Below, piece after piece: positions 24,714-36,910 of a DNA stretch of 64,000 bases. This DNA comes from Gonium pectorale (lineage: Eukaryota; Chlorophyta; Chlorophyceae; Chlamydomonadales; Volvocaceae), in contig LSYV01000014.1 in NCBI GenBank assembly GCA_001584585.1, positions 1,604,658-1,668,657 of the forward strand. Direction: 5' to 3'. The notes below the pieces were generated by a model. The model was not told where the DNA came from and did not search any database. It was given only the letters and a program-made list of their open reading frames with translations. Made by a program: the position numbers and the translations under genes. Numbering within the stretch: the first letter of the stretch is position 1; each line of letters starts with the position of its first letter.

Positions 24714-25237
24714 TGCTGGGTTTCTTCGGTTGCTGCGCCGCAGCGAGCTCGTCGGCTTGGGACGTTGCTGACATTACGGCCGTGGGTAGCAGAGGAATCC
24801 TCATCCGCATCCGGAAGAGCAAGACTGACCAGGCTGGCGCGGGGGTAACCGTGTGCCTAGCCGAGAGCACTAAGAGCGGCGTGCCGATCGGGCGCAGTTT
24901 GCAACGGCACGTGGAGCGCCGGGTAAGGGACGCTGGAGGGTGCTCATGGTTCGTGTTTGGGAAGGGAGTTGCCGGCAATGGTCGCTGGGCTGTCGGGGTC
25001 GTGACCGACCGCCTGCGGGCGCGGTTGCGAGAGATCATGGTGGCGAGGCCAGAGCTTCGGGCTGACCTAGGCCGCCTCTCCTCGCACAGCTTGCGAAAGG
25101 GCGGGGCCACGGCGGCAGCCGAGGCAGGGGTGAGCGAGGAGAAAATAAAGGCCCACGGGCGGTGGAAGTCCGATGCGGTCAAACTGTACGTTAAGAGATC
25201 GAGCCCCCTGCGTATAGCCATGGTGGGCCGCGTGTGA
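24653..25237 (+). mobile_element. DIRS-like tyrosine recombinase, catalytic domain (decayed)
   Basis: The frame carries the C-terminal catalytic signature of tyrosine recombinases: HSLRKGGAT at about 25084 (HxxR), GRW at about 25159, and a Tyr codon at 25187-25189 in KLYVK. The first catalytic Arg block reads LLRRSELVGL at about 24730-24760 but in a shifted frame; one missing base before and one extra base after it (near TTCGGTTG and TTGGGAC) would restore continuity, which is typical of homopolymer errors or mild decay. It probably belongs with the RNase H fragment just upstream. Crypton-type elements also carry such a domain, but the RNase H neighbour favours DIRS. Confidence 0.7.
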
Positions 25238-25692
25238 TTGTCGTTGCAGACGGGTAAAGGGGTGTGTGCTCTGCCGGCATTGTAGAGCAGGAAAGCTGGG
25301 CAGAGCGCTTGAGGCCGCTGGCCGGCAGTGAGAGTTTGTGGGAGCAAGATAATGGTGCGCTCCAGCCGGCGCGGTAAGGATAGCGGCATTATGTCCCCCT
25401 TTGCTAGTTGCACCCCCCAAGCGGGACTGGTTAACGAGGGCGTGTCGCCCCAGGGGTATTGTAAGTGGGGTTGATGGGTTTACAGCATGTCGGACCGAAG
25501 CTGACTCAAAATAGGGGAAACGTTTCATGCATGCATCTGAACCAGTCTCAATGGGCAGACACGGCACCCCCGGCATGCTGGCGCACAATCCCCGTAAACG
25601 TAGCATACCGTCACCAAACTAAGCCCCTCACTTCCGTGGCCTGCATCTACCGTAGTAGTCCTTAGGGATTCGCTAGCTATCCCCGAGGCGCC
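25238..25692. other. 3' flank of copy 4
   Basis: No gene. On the minus strand a TGTAA (TTACA at 25480-25484 on the plus strand) lies about 210 bases beyond the copy 4 stop codon and is a plausible volvocine-type polyadenylation signal for that gene. Confidence 0.4.
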
Positions 25693-28600
25693 CTAGGAAC
25701 CCTTGACGTTTCCATCGCCGCCGCCACTGGCAGCATCGCCGCCGCTGGCGCCAGCGCCGCCATCTCCCCCACGTTCGACTGCGAGGCTGCGCCCCACATT
25801 CCACACGTCCCGCCTCTGGCGCAGGAAGCGGCGGCGCATGCGGAGGTCGGTGGCGGCCGAAATCGCCATGGTGGCAGCGGCAAAGAAGGCGGTGAACAGC
25901 AGCGCCGGCGGCCAGCGGCCTTGCGCACAGTGGCGGGACAGCAGCAGCGCATACGCCAGGCACACCAGCGTGACGCGCACTTGAAGGTAGGGCGACAGCT
26001 GGGGATTTGGGGGAATGGAGGACGAGGTGCAAGATGGAAGAAACTTGAATCCATTGACTCTACCGGTACAGATATCTAAACATGTCATTACCGTCTCCAT
26101 TGCAAACTCCAGTGCTATGCTACGCTGTGGACCCAGCCATGAGTCATGGGCCATGAGCCCATGACCCATGAAGACTGTGGTGCATGCAGATAGACAGGGG
26201 CCCTCGGCAACCTCCATGTACACCAAGGACAGGCTACGGCAAAGACTACGGGTAAAGTGGGGGGCCGTTACTTGTTTGCGCCGGCAGGGTTCAGCATGGC
26301 CAATCCTGACTGGTCGGCACGTTCCCCGCACACGACCTGCCTGCATCATCGCTGGCTCCCACAAGCACCACATGAACCAGTGCACCGGCCACCGGCGGCA
26401 GGCAAGCGTCCAGGCGTCCGGAACGGGCAGCAGCGGGCGGCCGAGTAGGGGAAGCGGAAGCAGCATCAAAAGGACCATCGCCGAGTCCAGCCACCCGCGG
26501 AGCTGCAGCAGGAAGTTTCGGCACCTGTGGCAGGCCATGGAACTTATCTACCTATTCATCTATCCTCTAGAGGGCATTGTCCGGTCTACAGATCAAGGCA
26601 TGTTGTAATCCGTTGTGCCTGCCGTACGGACGTATGCACATACAGCAGAAAGCAACTAACAGCTTCGAGCCTCTCTCATCTACGCATTCAATCACGTGTT
26701 GGTGCTAAGCCTGAGAGGAGTGAAGCAACAAGCGGCATATCTTGAATTGGAGCTGAAGCTGCTAGAAATAAGCAGCGGCAAAGGAAGGCTTACAAAAAAG
26801 CTGGCCAACGACTGACCGACCCATGGGCCGCGCAAAACGCGATGTAGTACTCCCACTTACGCGCCATGTGGTGAGTTGGCAATCGAAAGCGCCAGAACCA
26901 GCAAGATCCCCGTCAGGAGGAGGCACTGGGATGCCATTTGCAGCCGCCACGGCGCCGGCCCAGCCGCCGGCTGAGCACACACTGCAGCCGCCCTGGCTGC
27001 TGACGATACCGGCGCGTCGGGCTGTGCGGCGTACGTTCGGTACATCGAGGCGGCTCGCATTCCCGCATTCAGCACGAACGACGTGCGGTCCAGCCCCACG
27101 AGCTGATCCGCCTTGAAGTCCTGGTAGGCGGCCTCCAGCGCCGGCGGCTGGAACCCCCGAAGCAGCGCCCGCAGCCACCAGGTCGGACCTGGACGCGGCT
27201 GCCCGGCGGGCTCCAGCGAGAACGGAGCGGAGCCGTATCGGCCCATCAGGCTGGTTGCAGCCTGGTAGCCGCTATCAGGGCCGTCTTGTCCCAGAGCCCC
27301 AGAGTCCCTTGCTGCGGTGTTGGCGAGGAATAGCACACGGCGGCCTGCAACGGGGTACTGCCCTTCGAAGGGCGCCTCCGTGGACCCGACCGACGCCATC
27401 ACCGCACTCGTCTGGTCGGGAGCACCAGCGAAGGCCTCGGCGCCAACCGCTGAACCTCCACCGCTGACGGCCGCCTCCAGGCCCGCCGCAGGGCGCACTC
27501 CACCGCCCGCCGCCTCCAGGGCCCGCTGCGCCTCAGCAAGACACGCGTCCATTCCGTGGGATGCGAGCAGCCGCAGCAAGCCGTCAAAGACCCGCGGGTC
27601 TGTCACAGGCATGTCCTCCGTGCGCTCCTCGGGCTCCACTAGCGCATCAATGCAGCACAGCGTGTTGAGCAGGCAGCCCATGTCGTACGCCACGTCGTGA
27701 AGCCCGCTGGTCATCACATCTGCGGTAGCACCAGCCAGTATGAGGGCCTGCCGTTCCTGTCCTCCTCCTCCGCCCGCCTGCTGGGCCAGATGCCAGTCCA
27801 GGCAGGCTACGGCCTCCGCGCCCAGCACCTCCCCATGAAGCCGCCGGACCTCCTGCGCCGCTGAGGGAGGTAGTACCAGCAGCGTAAGAGACGCCAGGGG
27901 CGCAGTCGTCGCTGAACCCTCTTGCCATTGCTGCTGCGGCGCTGCGGCCGCGTGGGCGGAAGCGGGCGGCTGGGCGACTTCGGGCGCTGCCTCAGAGAAG
28001 GGCGGCTCCACGGGGGGCGGTAGGATATGAAGCATCAGGGTGCCCGGGGCGCGCAGCGCGGTGAGAGGTAGGGCCAACCTGCAAAGAGGTGAAGACAGGG
28101 TCCTTTCCGTTGGCACAGAGCTCTGCAATGCCAAGTAGCATGCAATGTCACAGCACGTTCTGGAAGTTTCCAGGCCATGCTGTGGTATACTGAAGCCAAT
28201 CCATTTCCTATCACATATGCGTGCCGAGGCCAAGAAGCGGGAGGGAAGCGCGGCGGTACAAAGGACATAAACACGCGTTCTAACTATCTAACCCGTAACG
28301 TTGCCCCACACAAGCGAGAAGGTAGCAGGTGCCTGCCCCCAGTACGGACGAGGCCCAAGCCGCCCACCTGACAGCTGCGATGGTATCCCCATTGTCTGGG
28401 GCGATGGACATGAAGCAGGGAGTGAAGGAGTCGTCCAGGAAGACCCGCTGCCGAAGCCTCCGCCGACCCGTAGGTCCGGTGGCCATCACGCAGCGGAGGG
28501 AAGCCAGGTTGCGGCCCGCCGGCACACGCACCACCACCACCACCACCACCAGAGCAACCTCTGCCGCCGTCATGGGTGAGTCCTGATCCGCCGTCGCCGC

Positions 28601-30720
28601 TGTCGCCATGCTGCCTCCGGCCATCCCCTGTTCGCGTGGGCCGACGCCTCCGCGACTGGCACGGCGGGCGGCCAGGCAAGGGCGTCCTGAAGGAGCGCAC
28701 CGCCGCAGGCAGCGGTCGCACCAGCGGCGCCACCGGCCGTCGCGGCCTCCAGCACCTGCTGCAGCGTGCTCTCCACTGCATACATGTCCACACCGCCACC
28801 GGTAGTACTGCCGTCGTCACCGCAGCTGTGCTCGCCGCCTCTGCCACCGAGGCCCAGCAATATGTGATACAGCGCCACGCGGCGGGGCCCGCTGAGTTCA
28901 AGCTCGGCCCCTCCGCCGCTGACCCCATAGGCGCTGACCGCGTCATCTCCGCCGCAAGACTCTGCCCCGCTGGCGCCTGTGGCTGCCACGCCTGCGCCGA
29001 GGGGCCCGAAGCGCAGCGTCAGCAGCAGGTGCACGCAGCCGGGCACACACGTCGCTGAGACGAGCTGCATGGGCAGCAGGGGGCAGCTCTGGGCACCGCT
29101 CCCTCTGCCCGCTGTTCCGGCCAGGGCGCCAGCAGCGGAGTTGACTCGTCGCAAGCTTGCGGCTGCGGTGGACTGGACCAGGGCAGCCGCCTGCTCGAAT
29201 GCGACGCCGCTGGGCAGCTGGACCTTGAGGCTGACCAGCAGCGGCCGGCGCCGGGAGTGACAGATGGCGGGGGTGTTAGACAGGTAGCGCGTGGCGGCTG
29301 CCCCACCCGCCTCAGGGCCATGGGTCGAGGCCCTTGCTGGACGACGGTCGCCGCGCGGCTGAGTCGCCTCACTCGCTACCTCCTGTTGTGAATCCTCAAT
29401 CCAGCCGCCAACGCGCTCCCCAGCGGACGAGGACGCCGCTGCGGGCGCAGCTCCTGAGCCGCCAGGGGCGGCGCTGCCCCGGGGGATGCGTCTGCCGGCC
29501 CGTGCGCCCCCGTCGCCGTCGCTGCTTTTGGACGAGCCGCTGGCATCACGGCCGCCGGCAGGGAAGGTTAGTAGCGATGATTCCGGAGCTCTTGCCAAAT
29601 GCTGCTGCCGGTAGGCGCGGTATTCCGGCCAGCGCGACGTGACCTCCAAGTGCCGTACGACAGTGTACGGCATTGCTACGGTCAGGACGAAGTGCAGTAC
29701 GACCTCCCAGGGCTGCAGGATCTGGGAGACCGGGGCCCAATGCGCGGCCTGGCCGTGGGGCGACGCATGCAGCCGGCGGCCGACAACGTACATCGCTGCC
29801 TCGATTGTGACCCAGACGACTGGGCCCAGGATCAGCTGTGCCGACGCCGGCATCTGCGATCGTGAAGAGGACGAAGGGAAGAGGGGGACACCTGAGTACT
29901 TGTGCGGACCGGCTGCCTGGCGGCATACGCCCACAGCCCCACACACTCGCGTCTGATTCGCCAGCCCTAGACCGATTCCCTGCAGAACCAATTAGGGCCA
30001 GAGCCGTTTGACGCTGGCGAGGCTAGATCGGCACGCATAGATTGTTCGATTCAATCAACCCCGTCCTCGCAAGCCTTCACTCCTACGCGCACCGGACACA
30101 CCCGCAGCACCACGAGCGGCTTCCATGCGAAGTAGGCCACAACCGCCAGGCGCCGCGGCGCGTTGCCGTAGTGGCCAGAGGCACCGAGGGCCAGTAGCCC
30201 CGTCGGCACGCAAAAGGCGGCGGCGATGGAACCCACAGCGGGGAAGAGGAGGGTGGCGGAAAACAGCCAGCTCCGTAGGCGCTCGTACAGGGGGCGGGAT
30301 GCAAGGGCCAGGGCCAGCGTCAGTGGCTCCGCCATAACGAGAATCACGTTGGAGACATCCACGAGGCGCAGCCGGAGCCGGGGGTCAACGGCTGCCCCCG
30401 TACGGAGTGTGTACAGCAGCTGGCGGGGGTACGGCGCGGCGCAGGGGAAGCCGGCCAGCACGGCGTCGGCGCGGCAGGTTGCAGGGTCGAGGAGGGGCAG
30501 CTCCGCCTGCAGCGCAGAGTGCGGGCCGCCGCCCGTCGGGACGCAGAGCGCGCGGAACATGAGCTGGGACGCGTAGGCTGGGAAAAGGGTCAGGAGCTCC
30601 AACAGCAGAAGGGCGACGTCGGTCCAGTAGCTGCGGCGCGCGAACCCACGCGGCGAAGGACAGCGGCCGCGGCGGCGAGCTGCCGGCTGGGGCCGCAGCT
30701 GCGGCTGACGCGATCGGCAT
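25693..30720 (-). CDS. Array copy 4: full-length member with two 1-nt frameshifts
   Basis: Exons on the minus strand: 30720-30102, 29853-28368, 28078-26861, 26524-26341 and 25998-25693; corrected length is about 1,270 aa. The start is ATG at 30720 (MPIASAAAAA). Two single-base shifts break it. One is an extra C in CCC at 30645-30647, where copies 6 and 7 have CC, within the block FAAW|FARRSYWTD. The other is a missing G at GGG 28638-28640, where copy 6 has GGGG. Both are homopolymers, so sequencing error is as likely as decay. All splice sites are good: exon 3 donor GC|gtaagt, exon 4 GC donor CAG|gcaggt. Conserved blocks include CVPGCVHLLLTLR, PLASLTLLVLP, FDGLLRLLASHGM and TWWLRALLRGFQP. Intron 4 (342 nt) is stop-free and in frame. 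Confidence 0.75.
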
Positions 30721-31251
30721 TCCGCAGACAATAATCAACACCTCCTTCTGGAGAGCAAGGGCCGATCAGACAACCACGCCCTGACGTTGGTATCCTTTGT
30801 GCTCTGACGAATGCTCGGCGTGTCAAGTTTGGACGCCCTTCAATTAAGCTGCGACCGGTAGAACACGCCAGGACAGCTCTTTGATCAAGAGCAGTCAACC
30901 AGTAAGGCTCGCAGCACAACTTTGTCCCCCGGGGCTACCAATTCGTCACACCCTGTGGCCCATGGGTCGCTGTACCACCGGAAAGAACTCCTGCGCAATG
31001 CAACCGATCCTGCAATCACAAGTTGTGTTACTCCCACCCTCAGATAGGCCCTAGGCAGAGATTAATGCGGCTGGCCGAGCGACATCACTTGAAATAGGGT
31101 TCGGCCACAATCTTCGCCCATTCCAAAGCTTGATATTTTGATGGACACGGTTCTATCTCCGGATGCGTCCATGCCGATCTAGCAAGAGCAGAATGACTCC
31201 GCGCGTAGGCGCAACGTTGGCTTTGGCCAACTCTGACACGGAGCCGGCGTG
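30721..31251. promoter_or_regulatory. Divergent intergenic region of copies 4 and 5
   Basis: The two ATGs point away from each other across 531 bp, so both promoters must lie here unless copy 5 is dead. It contains the third upstream module (about 30900-30995: AAGGCTCG, CCCATGGGTCGC, TTCCTGC-like CTCCTGC). Sequence next to the copy 4 ATG resembles that upstream of copy 6, and sequence next to the copy 5 ATG resembles that of copy 2 (GCAACG, TTGGCCA), so each leader travels with its own subfamily. Confidence 0.4.
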
Positions 31252-34200
31252 ATGGCGTCGCCGTCGGCCGCAGCGGCTGCGGCCTTAGCCGGCACCGCAG
31301 CGCCGTCGCCGTCCTTCGCCACCGTCCTTCGTCCACCGTCCTTCGGCGCGTGGTTCGCGCACCGCGCCTACAGGGCCGACCTGGCCCTTCTTATGGTGGA
31401 TCTTGCCGTTAGCTCCACCCACACGGCTCATGTTCCGCGCGCTCTGCGTCCCAACAGACGGCGGCACCCACTCTGCACTGCAGGCGGAGCTGTCCCTCCT
31501 CGACTCCGCGGCCCGCCGCGCAGACGCCGTGCTGGCCGGCTTCCGCGCCGTACCCCCGCCAGCTGCTGTACACTTTCAGCACGGGAGCTGCGGTGGACCC
31601 CCGGCCCCGGCTGCAGCTTGCGGAGATGCGGACTACGCCAGCGTCGGACACATGCTAGCGCAGCTGCTGGCGCTGGCCCTGGCCTTCGCCGCCCGGCCGC
31701 TGTACGAGCGCTTACGGAGCGGCCTCCTGAATGCCACTATGCTGGCGCCGGTGCTGGGCTCCATCTTCGCCGCAGCCCGTGTGCCTGCCGGCCTGCTGGC
31801 GCTCGGGGGCGCGGGCTACTTCGGCAACATGCGGCAGCGCCTGGCGGTGGCGGCGTACTTTGGCTGGAAGCCGCTGGCCGTCCTGCGGGTACGTCTCGAT
31901 CGTCGGCGGGCGACGCGGCGGATTCGATGCGTCTTTTCCTGTGAGGTACATACGATGCATCTTTGCTTTGGGATCAGACGTGGCGCACGGTTCTAAAGAT
32001 GAGGTTCTGGGTTATCAACGAGTTTGACATTGGCCCTGTTTGTTGTGCTTGCAGTCGGCAGTGTGTAAGGCTGCTCTGCCCAACGCGTGTGCTGAGCCGT
32101 GAGCAGACGCGCTCCCGCTGTTTGATTGCTGAGCTCTCGGGTCCGCGCCAACCAACCCATCGCCCAAGTTCTTAACGGGTTGCTCGCTCTTCTCCTCTTC
32201 CTCTTCTCCCCTTTTCGCAGGTGCCGGCGTCGGCTCAGCTGATTGCGGGCCAGTCATCTGGATCACCACTGTGGCAGCGATGTTTGCCGTGGACCGACGA
32301 TTGCACGCACGGCCGCCTCACGACAAGGCTACTGGTGCGGCCCCTATCTCACAGGGCATGCGGCAATGGGAGCTCGTCATACACTTTATCCTCCTTGCGG
32401 TACTGCCGTACGTTCTCATACGGCACTGGGAGATCGTGGCGTGCCGGCCGCGCGTACCTGCGGCGTCAGCGACAGCTCGCCAGCAGCGCCGGCGCTTCGC
32501 CGCGGCCTTCCACCAGCGGCGGCACTGCGGACGGCGGAGGCGATGACGGCAGCTGCACAACAAGCAAGGAGAGCGACAGCGACGACGCTCCTGTCCAGAA
32601 CGACCCAACAGGCCTGCAGCTGCGGGGTGCGGTGCGGGCCGCAAGCAGCGGTGTGCCCGGCGTTTCGGGGTCTGCGCTCCCGGAGACGTCCTACCTGCGT
32701 CAAGAACTGCCCGCTGCAGAGGCTAAGCCTCCGTACGGCCTGCCACCAGCGGAGAGCATCGGCGCAGCGGACAGCCCTCGCCTGGCGCCGCCGGAAAGCC
32801 ATCCGCTTTCCCGGGATGCAAGCCGGCTGGCGCTGACGGGGTCTGTGGCCCCCCAGCGCGCAGAAGCGCCTTGTGACTTAGCTACGACGGAGCGTAGCGA
32901 TCGGAGTTGCTAAGGCCGGTTCTGTGCGACTGTTGTACGACCTGGATCCATGCGGCGTAGCTGATCCGCTGCGGCTCAACTTGTTCAGGCATTCCGCCTT
33001 CACTTAGTTGAGCCTTTTTTGCCAGGTCGAGCCTAGGCCCCTCCCTCCTTCCCCGGTACGTCCCTTGGCCTCCCGCAGGTGGCTCGGCCCAGGCCGGACC
33101 CAACTAGCCGACACGTCCGGCTCGGGGGGCGGCACGGGCTGCAGGTCGCGTCCCGGTTGCGTGGTCCGGTGGCCGGCGACGGGCTTTGTTGGGGAGTTTA
33201 GGGCTTTTTTTCGCGCTGTTCGTCCTTGCGCGCTGGCCGGGGAGGTCCGTTTCCTCCTTGCGGGTGCTTGTGGTGGTTCGTGGTTCCCCTTGCTGTTCGC
33301 GTCGCCGGCTGGTGTCGGTGGGCGCGTGGTTTTCGCGCGGCGGTTGCTTCTTTCGGGGTGGGTCGCCCGCGCCGCCGCCGCGCCTGGCTCGGCTCGTTTG
33401 GCTCCGCAGTGTTGTAAGGCCGTTTGCAGCTCCGGTTCCCCTCCCCGGCTCGTTCGCTGCCTATATGGCACTCGGCACTCCACACCCCTGACAGCGTTGC
33501 CGCTAGGTCCAGCTCACAAGGAGACAGGAGCACAGAATGGCCAGGAGCCCCTACCTGCCCCCACCTTCTACCGCTCCCGCCGCCGCCCTGCGCTGGTGAG
33601 CCTCAAGGTTCCACTGCCCGGCGGCGTCGCATTCGAGCAAGTTGCGCAACGGGTTCAGTCCGCTGCAGTCAGAACCGCTCAGCGGGTCGCCGCCGCCGCC
33701 GGCGCTGCATCCGCGGCGGCCGGTTCGAGCACCGCCAGGAGCGCAGCCGGGTCAATTGAGCTCCTCTCAGCGGTGTGTGTGCCCGGCTGTGTGCAGCTGC
33801 TGCTGACGCTGCGCTGTTGTGGGCCCGGCGGCGGCGACGGCCCGGCGGGCGGCGAGGATAGCAGCGGCGGCGGGGGCCGCCAGGACCGCAGCAGGATGAT
33901 GTTGAGCCATCTGACGCTTGCTGATACTGGCGGTGGCAGCGGCGCTGAGGGCGCTGCTGATATCGTCGTGGATGCTGTGCAAACCGCTCTACGCCAAGGC
34001 AGCAGCTGCAACGGCAGAAGCCAACACCGATTCTGTCGCTGCTGGCGGTCAGCTTCTTAGCAGCGACCTGCGTGACGATGTCCTCGTGTGGCCTCCGGCG
34101 CGCGGTGCCTCTGGCGTCGGGCGATCTGCCTTTGGGTGAGATCGCAGGCAGGCAGGCAGCCTTCAGCATGGCGGGGGAGACGGCGGTCATGGAGGCGGGA

Positions 34201-36910
34201 GAGCGCTCAGACGGGGTAGAGGCGGTGGAAGTGGCGGTCTGCCTGCGAGCTGAGCTGCTGCACGGCGCCCGCGGGCCGGTCGAGGCAGCGGGAGCAGGGG
34301 CGGGAGCAGGTCCACATGGACGAGGTGTTCCTTCCGGACATCTTGTGTGTCAGGGGAGGATCAGATGCCGCGATCTCGGAGGAAGGCAAGCCAGAAGCCG
34401 TTGCAAGTGTCAGGTGGGCGGCTTGCAAGGGATGCGTGCGTTGGGTCTTCAGGTAGAGAAGGTTACGAGAGAGCTACTCCCATACATGCATTAATTTGAC
34501 TTGGCAAAAGCTTTGCTGTGGTGTGCAGATTTGTTAACGGCGGCTCAAAGGGAGGGGGGTTGAGTTATCGTACTGGCTTGTACCTTCGGTAAGACTGTCA
34601 AACATGGCCCTGTCTTCCTCACCTCACTTGTAGGCTGACCCTCCCTCCCACCGCGCTGCACGCCCCCGGAGCCCTGATGCTCCACATCCTGCCGCCCCCC
34701 GTGGAGCTGCTAGCGGCTGAAACGACACCGCCAGCCAGCCAGGCGCCCAGCTCCCGCATAGCCGAGCAGCAGCAGCAGCAAACGCAAGCAGCCCTGGCGG
34801 CAGCTACTCCCCTGGCGTCGCTTCCGCTGCTGGTTCTTCCTCCCTCCGCGGCGCAGGAGGTCCGGCGGCTGCACAAGGAGGTGCTGGGCGCGGAGGCTGT
34901 AGCCTGCCTGTACGGGCTGCTATCCCAGCAGGCGGGAGGAGGAGGACAGGACCGACAGGCCCTCCTGGCCGCAGCCGCCGCAGATGTGGTGACCAGCGGC
35001 CTCCACGACGTGGCGTACGACTTGGGCAGCCTGCTCAGCATGCCGCCGTACAGCACGGACCCGCCGGCGGGACCCGAGGGGCATGCGGAAGCAGTCCCTC
35101 CTGCGCCGCGAGAGGAAAACCTGCAGGCTTTTGACGGGCTGCTGCGGCTGTTCGCATCCCGGCGCATGGACGCGTGCGTGCCTGGGGGCCCTGGAGGCGT
35201 GCAGCGGGGCGTGCACAGCTGACAGGGAAGCTTACGCCAGCGACGCTGGCCTAGGGATCCACACTGCGGTAATGGGTGGGGCTGCAACGCCCCAGGCGGC
35301 GACATGCAGTGCTGAGGAAGCCGCCGCCGCAGGCACGTGCGCCTCTAGCGCTCCCGCTAACGATGCGGGAGAGCTCCGCGCTGCGGAGGCCCTGCCGGCG
35401 TCCTCCATGTGTGCCGCCCTTAATCTGGCGGCGGCCGCCAACGCTGCGCTGGAAGGCGCGGGCCCAAATCCGCCTCCGCTGCAGCTCGCCGGGCAGCCGC
35501 CTCCGGGTCCCGCCTGCTGGTGGATGGCTGCGGGCGCTGCTACGGGTCTTCCAGCCGCCAGCGCTGGAGGCCGCCTACCGAGACTTCAAGGCGGCGCAGT
35601 GCGTGGGTCTGGACTGCATGACGCTGCTGATGATGACAGGCATGCGCGGCGCCATGCTGTACCGCATCATCCAACAATCCAAGAGTGAGCGACTGTCGCA
35701 GCAGCAGCAGCAGCAGCAGCAGGCGTCCTGGGAGGCGCAGATGGCGTCGCGCTGCCTCATCACGGGCGTGACGCTGCTGGTGCTGGGCTTGGCTCTCACG
35801 GGCTGGGCTTGGCTGCATCGCACGTGAGTGGTCTTGGGTCGGGAGGTACTCCCGATGTATGCATTGAATTGGAAGTAGGGAAAATGGGACGGTACGGTAC
35901 ATTGTGCGGCGGATTACGCTGGCTGGGTGGCTTCGTTGTCGTTGCGCCGCAAGCGTGCACTGTCAAAGCTTGCGGCGGCTGGCTTGATCGCGCGGTGCAG
36001 CGCATGCCAATCCTTTTGCTGGGGTCCTGGCCGTACCCACGTCCTGCGTCCTCGGGCCATGCAGGCATGCGGAGACCTCCATCGCCGTGCGTGATGAGCG
36101 ACAAGTGAACTCGCCCCCCCGGCGTCCCACAGGCGCCGCAACCTGCTGATCCAGCTATGCTGTTGGCTTGACGCAGCCATAATCGCTGTAATGCTGCTAC
36201 CGCTCCCCCGTCGGGCCGGCGGCAGCTGCCCTCTGCTGCCGGTGCCGGACGCCTGGACTCAGGCCTGCAGCCACACGCCACTCCACTGGGTTATGGCATG
36301 CCTATGGGAGCCGGCGCTGCTCCAGGTGAGCGCGCACATACGGCACGCATCTTGCCCTGCGGTTCGCGACATGGGACGGGCAGGCTGTGAAGGGACGTCA
36401 TGCGAATTGCTTTACAATCATGCGCTGAACACCCCTCGAAGGGCGTGCTGTGGCGGTGCAGCGGGTTTAAGCCGCATCGAGGCCATCGTGCTGTTGCGCG
36501 CGCGTCTTGATAGTCGATCTCGGGGCTCACAACCGGCTCGAGTTTGCCCAGACATGACCTGCTGGCGATTGCACATACTTTTACTTAGCCCCGACGCTTG
36601 TCTTTTCCCCTGCCTCCCGCAGCTGTCGCCCTACCTTCAGGCGCAAGCCACGTGCCTCAGTCTGGTGCCCCTGGTGCAGATTACGCGGCATTGCGCCCGG
36701 GGACGCTGGTCGCCGGCGCTGCTGTTCGGTTCAGTCTTCGCCGTCGGCACGATGGAGGTGTCGGCCGCCACCGACCTACGCATGCGCTGCAGCTTCCTGC
36801 GAGGCCAGCGGCAGGGCCAAGGTGCCCCTGGTCGCAGTACGCCAGTGTGGCCGGCGGGCAGTGGAGGTTGGGCCTGCGCCAGCAGGGGCGACAGCGATGG
36901 CGAAGACTGA
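31252..36910 (+). pseudogene. Array copy 5: decayed member with insertion in exon 2
   Basis: All five exons are recognisable: 31252-31888, 32221-34413, 34634-35823, 36133-36325 and 36623-36910. Exon 1 has a small deletion near 31424, an 8-nt deletion near 31543 and an 8-nt insertion near 31624 that restores frame. Exon 2 lacks one C near 32251, loses bases near 32450, is interrupted by about 650 bp of foreign sequence (about 32870-33525), then shifts again near 33992 and 34100. Exon 3 hits a stop at 35220-35222 and has a duplicated segment at AWWLRA. A poly-Gln tract lies at about 35699-35722. Exon 4 is 193 nt (three extra codons) with a GT donor; exon 5 is open. Its exon 1 end is almost identical to that of copy 2. 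Too many breaks for sequencing error alone. Confidence 0.85.
32869..33521. mobile_element. Unknown insertion in exon 2 of copy 5
   Basis: Between two stretches that align to exon 2 of copy 2 (ending near SVAPQRAEAP and resuming near PTFYRSRRRP) there is about 650 bp with no family similarity. The plus strand is T-rich in its middle (33190-33360). CCTTGTGA at 32869-32876 is inverted as TCACAAGG at 33514-33521, at the apparent edges, but the match does not extend and no target duplication is obvious. No coding domain was recognised. It could be a short non-autonomous element. Confidence 0.4.

Noticed and set aside
33004..33483. 159-residue minus-strand frame in the copy 5 insertion
   Set aside because: It is low in complexity (Arg/Pro/Ala/Thr), without any recognisable domain, and lies in an insertion; chance opening is more likely.
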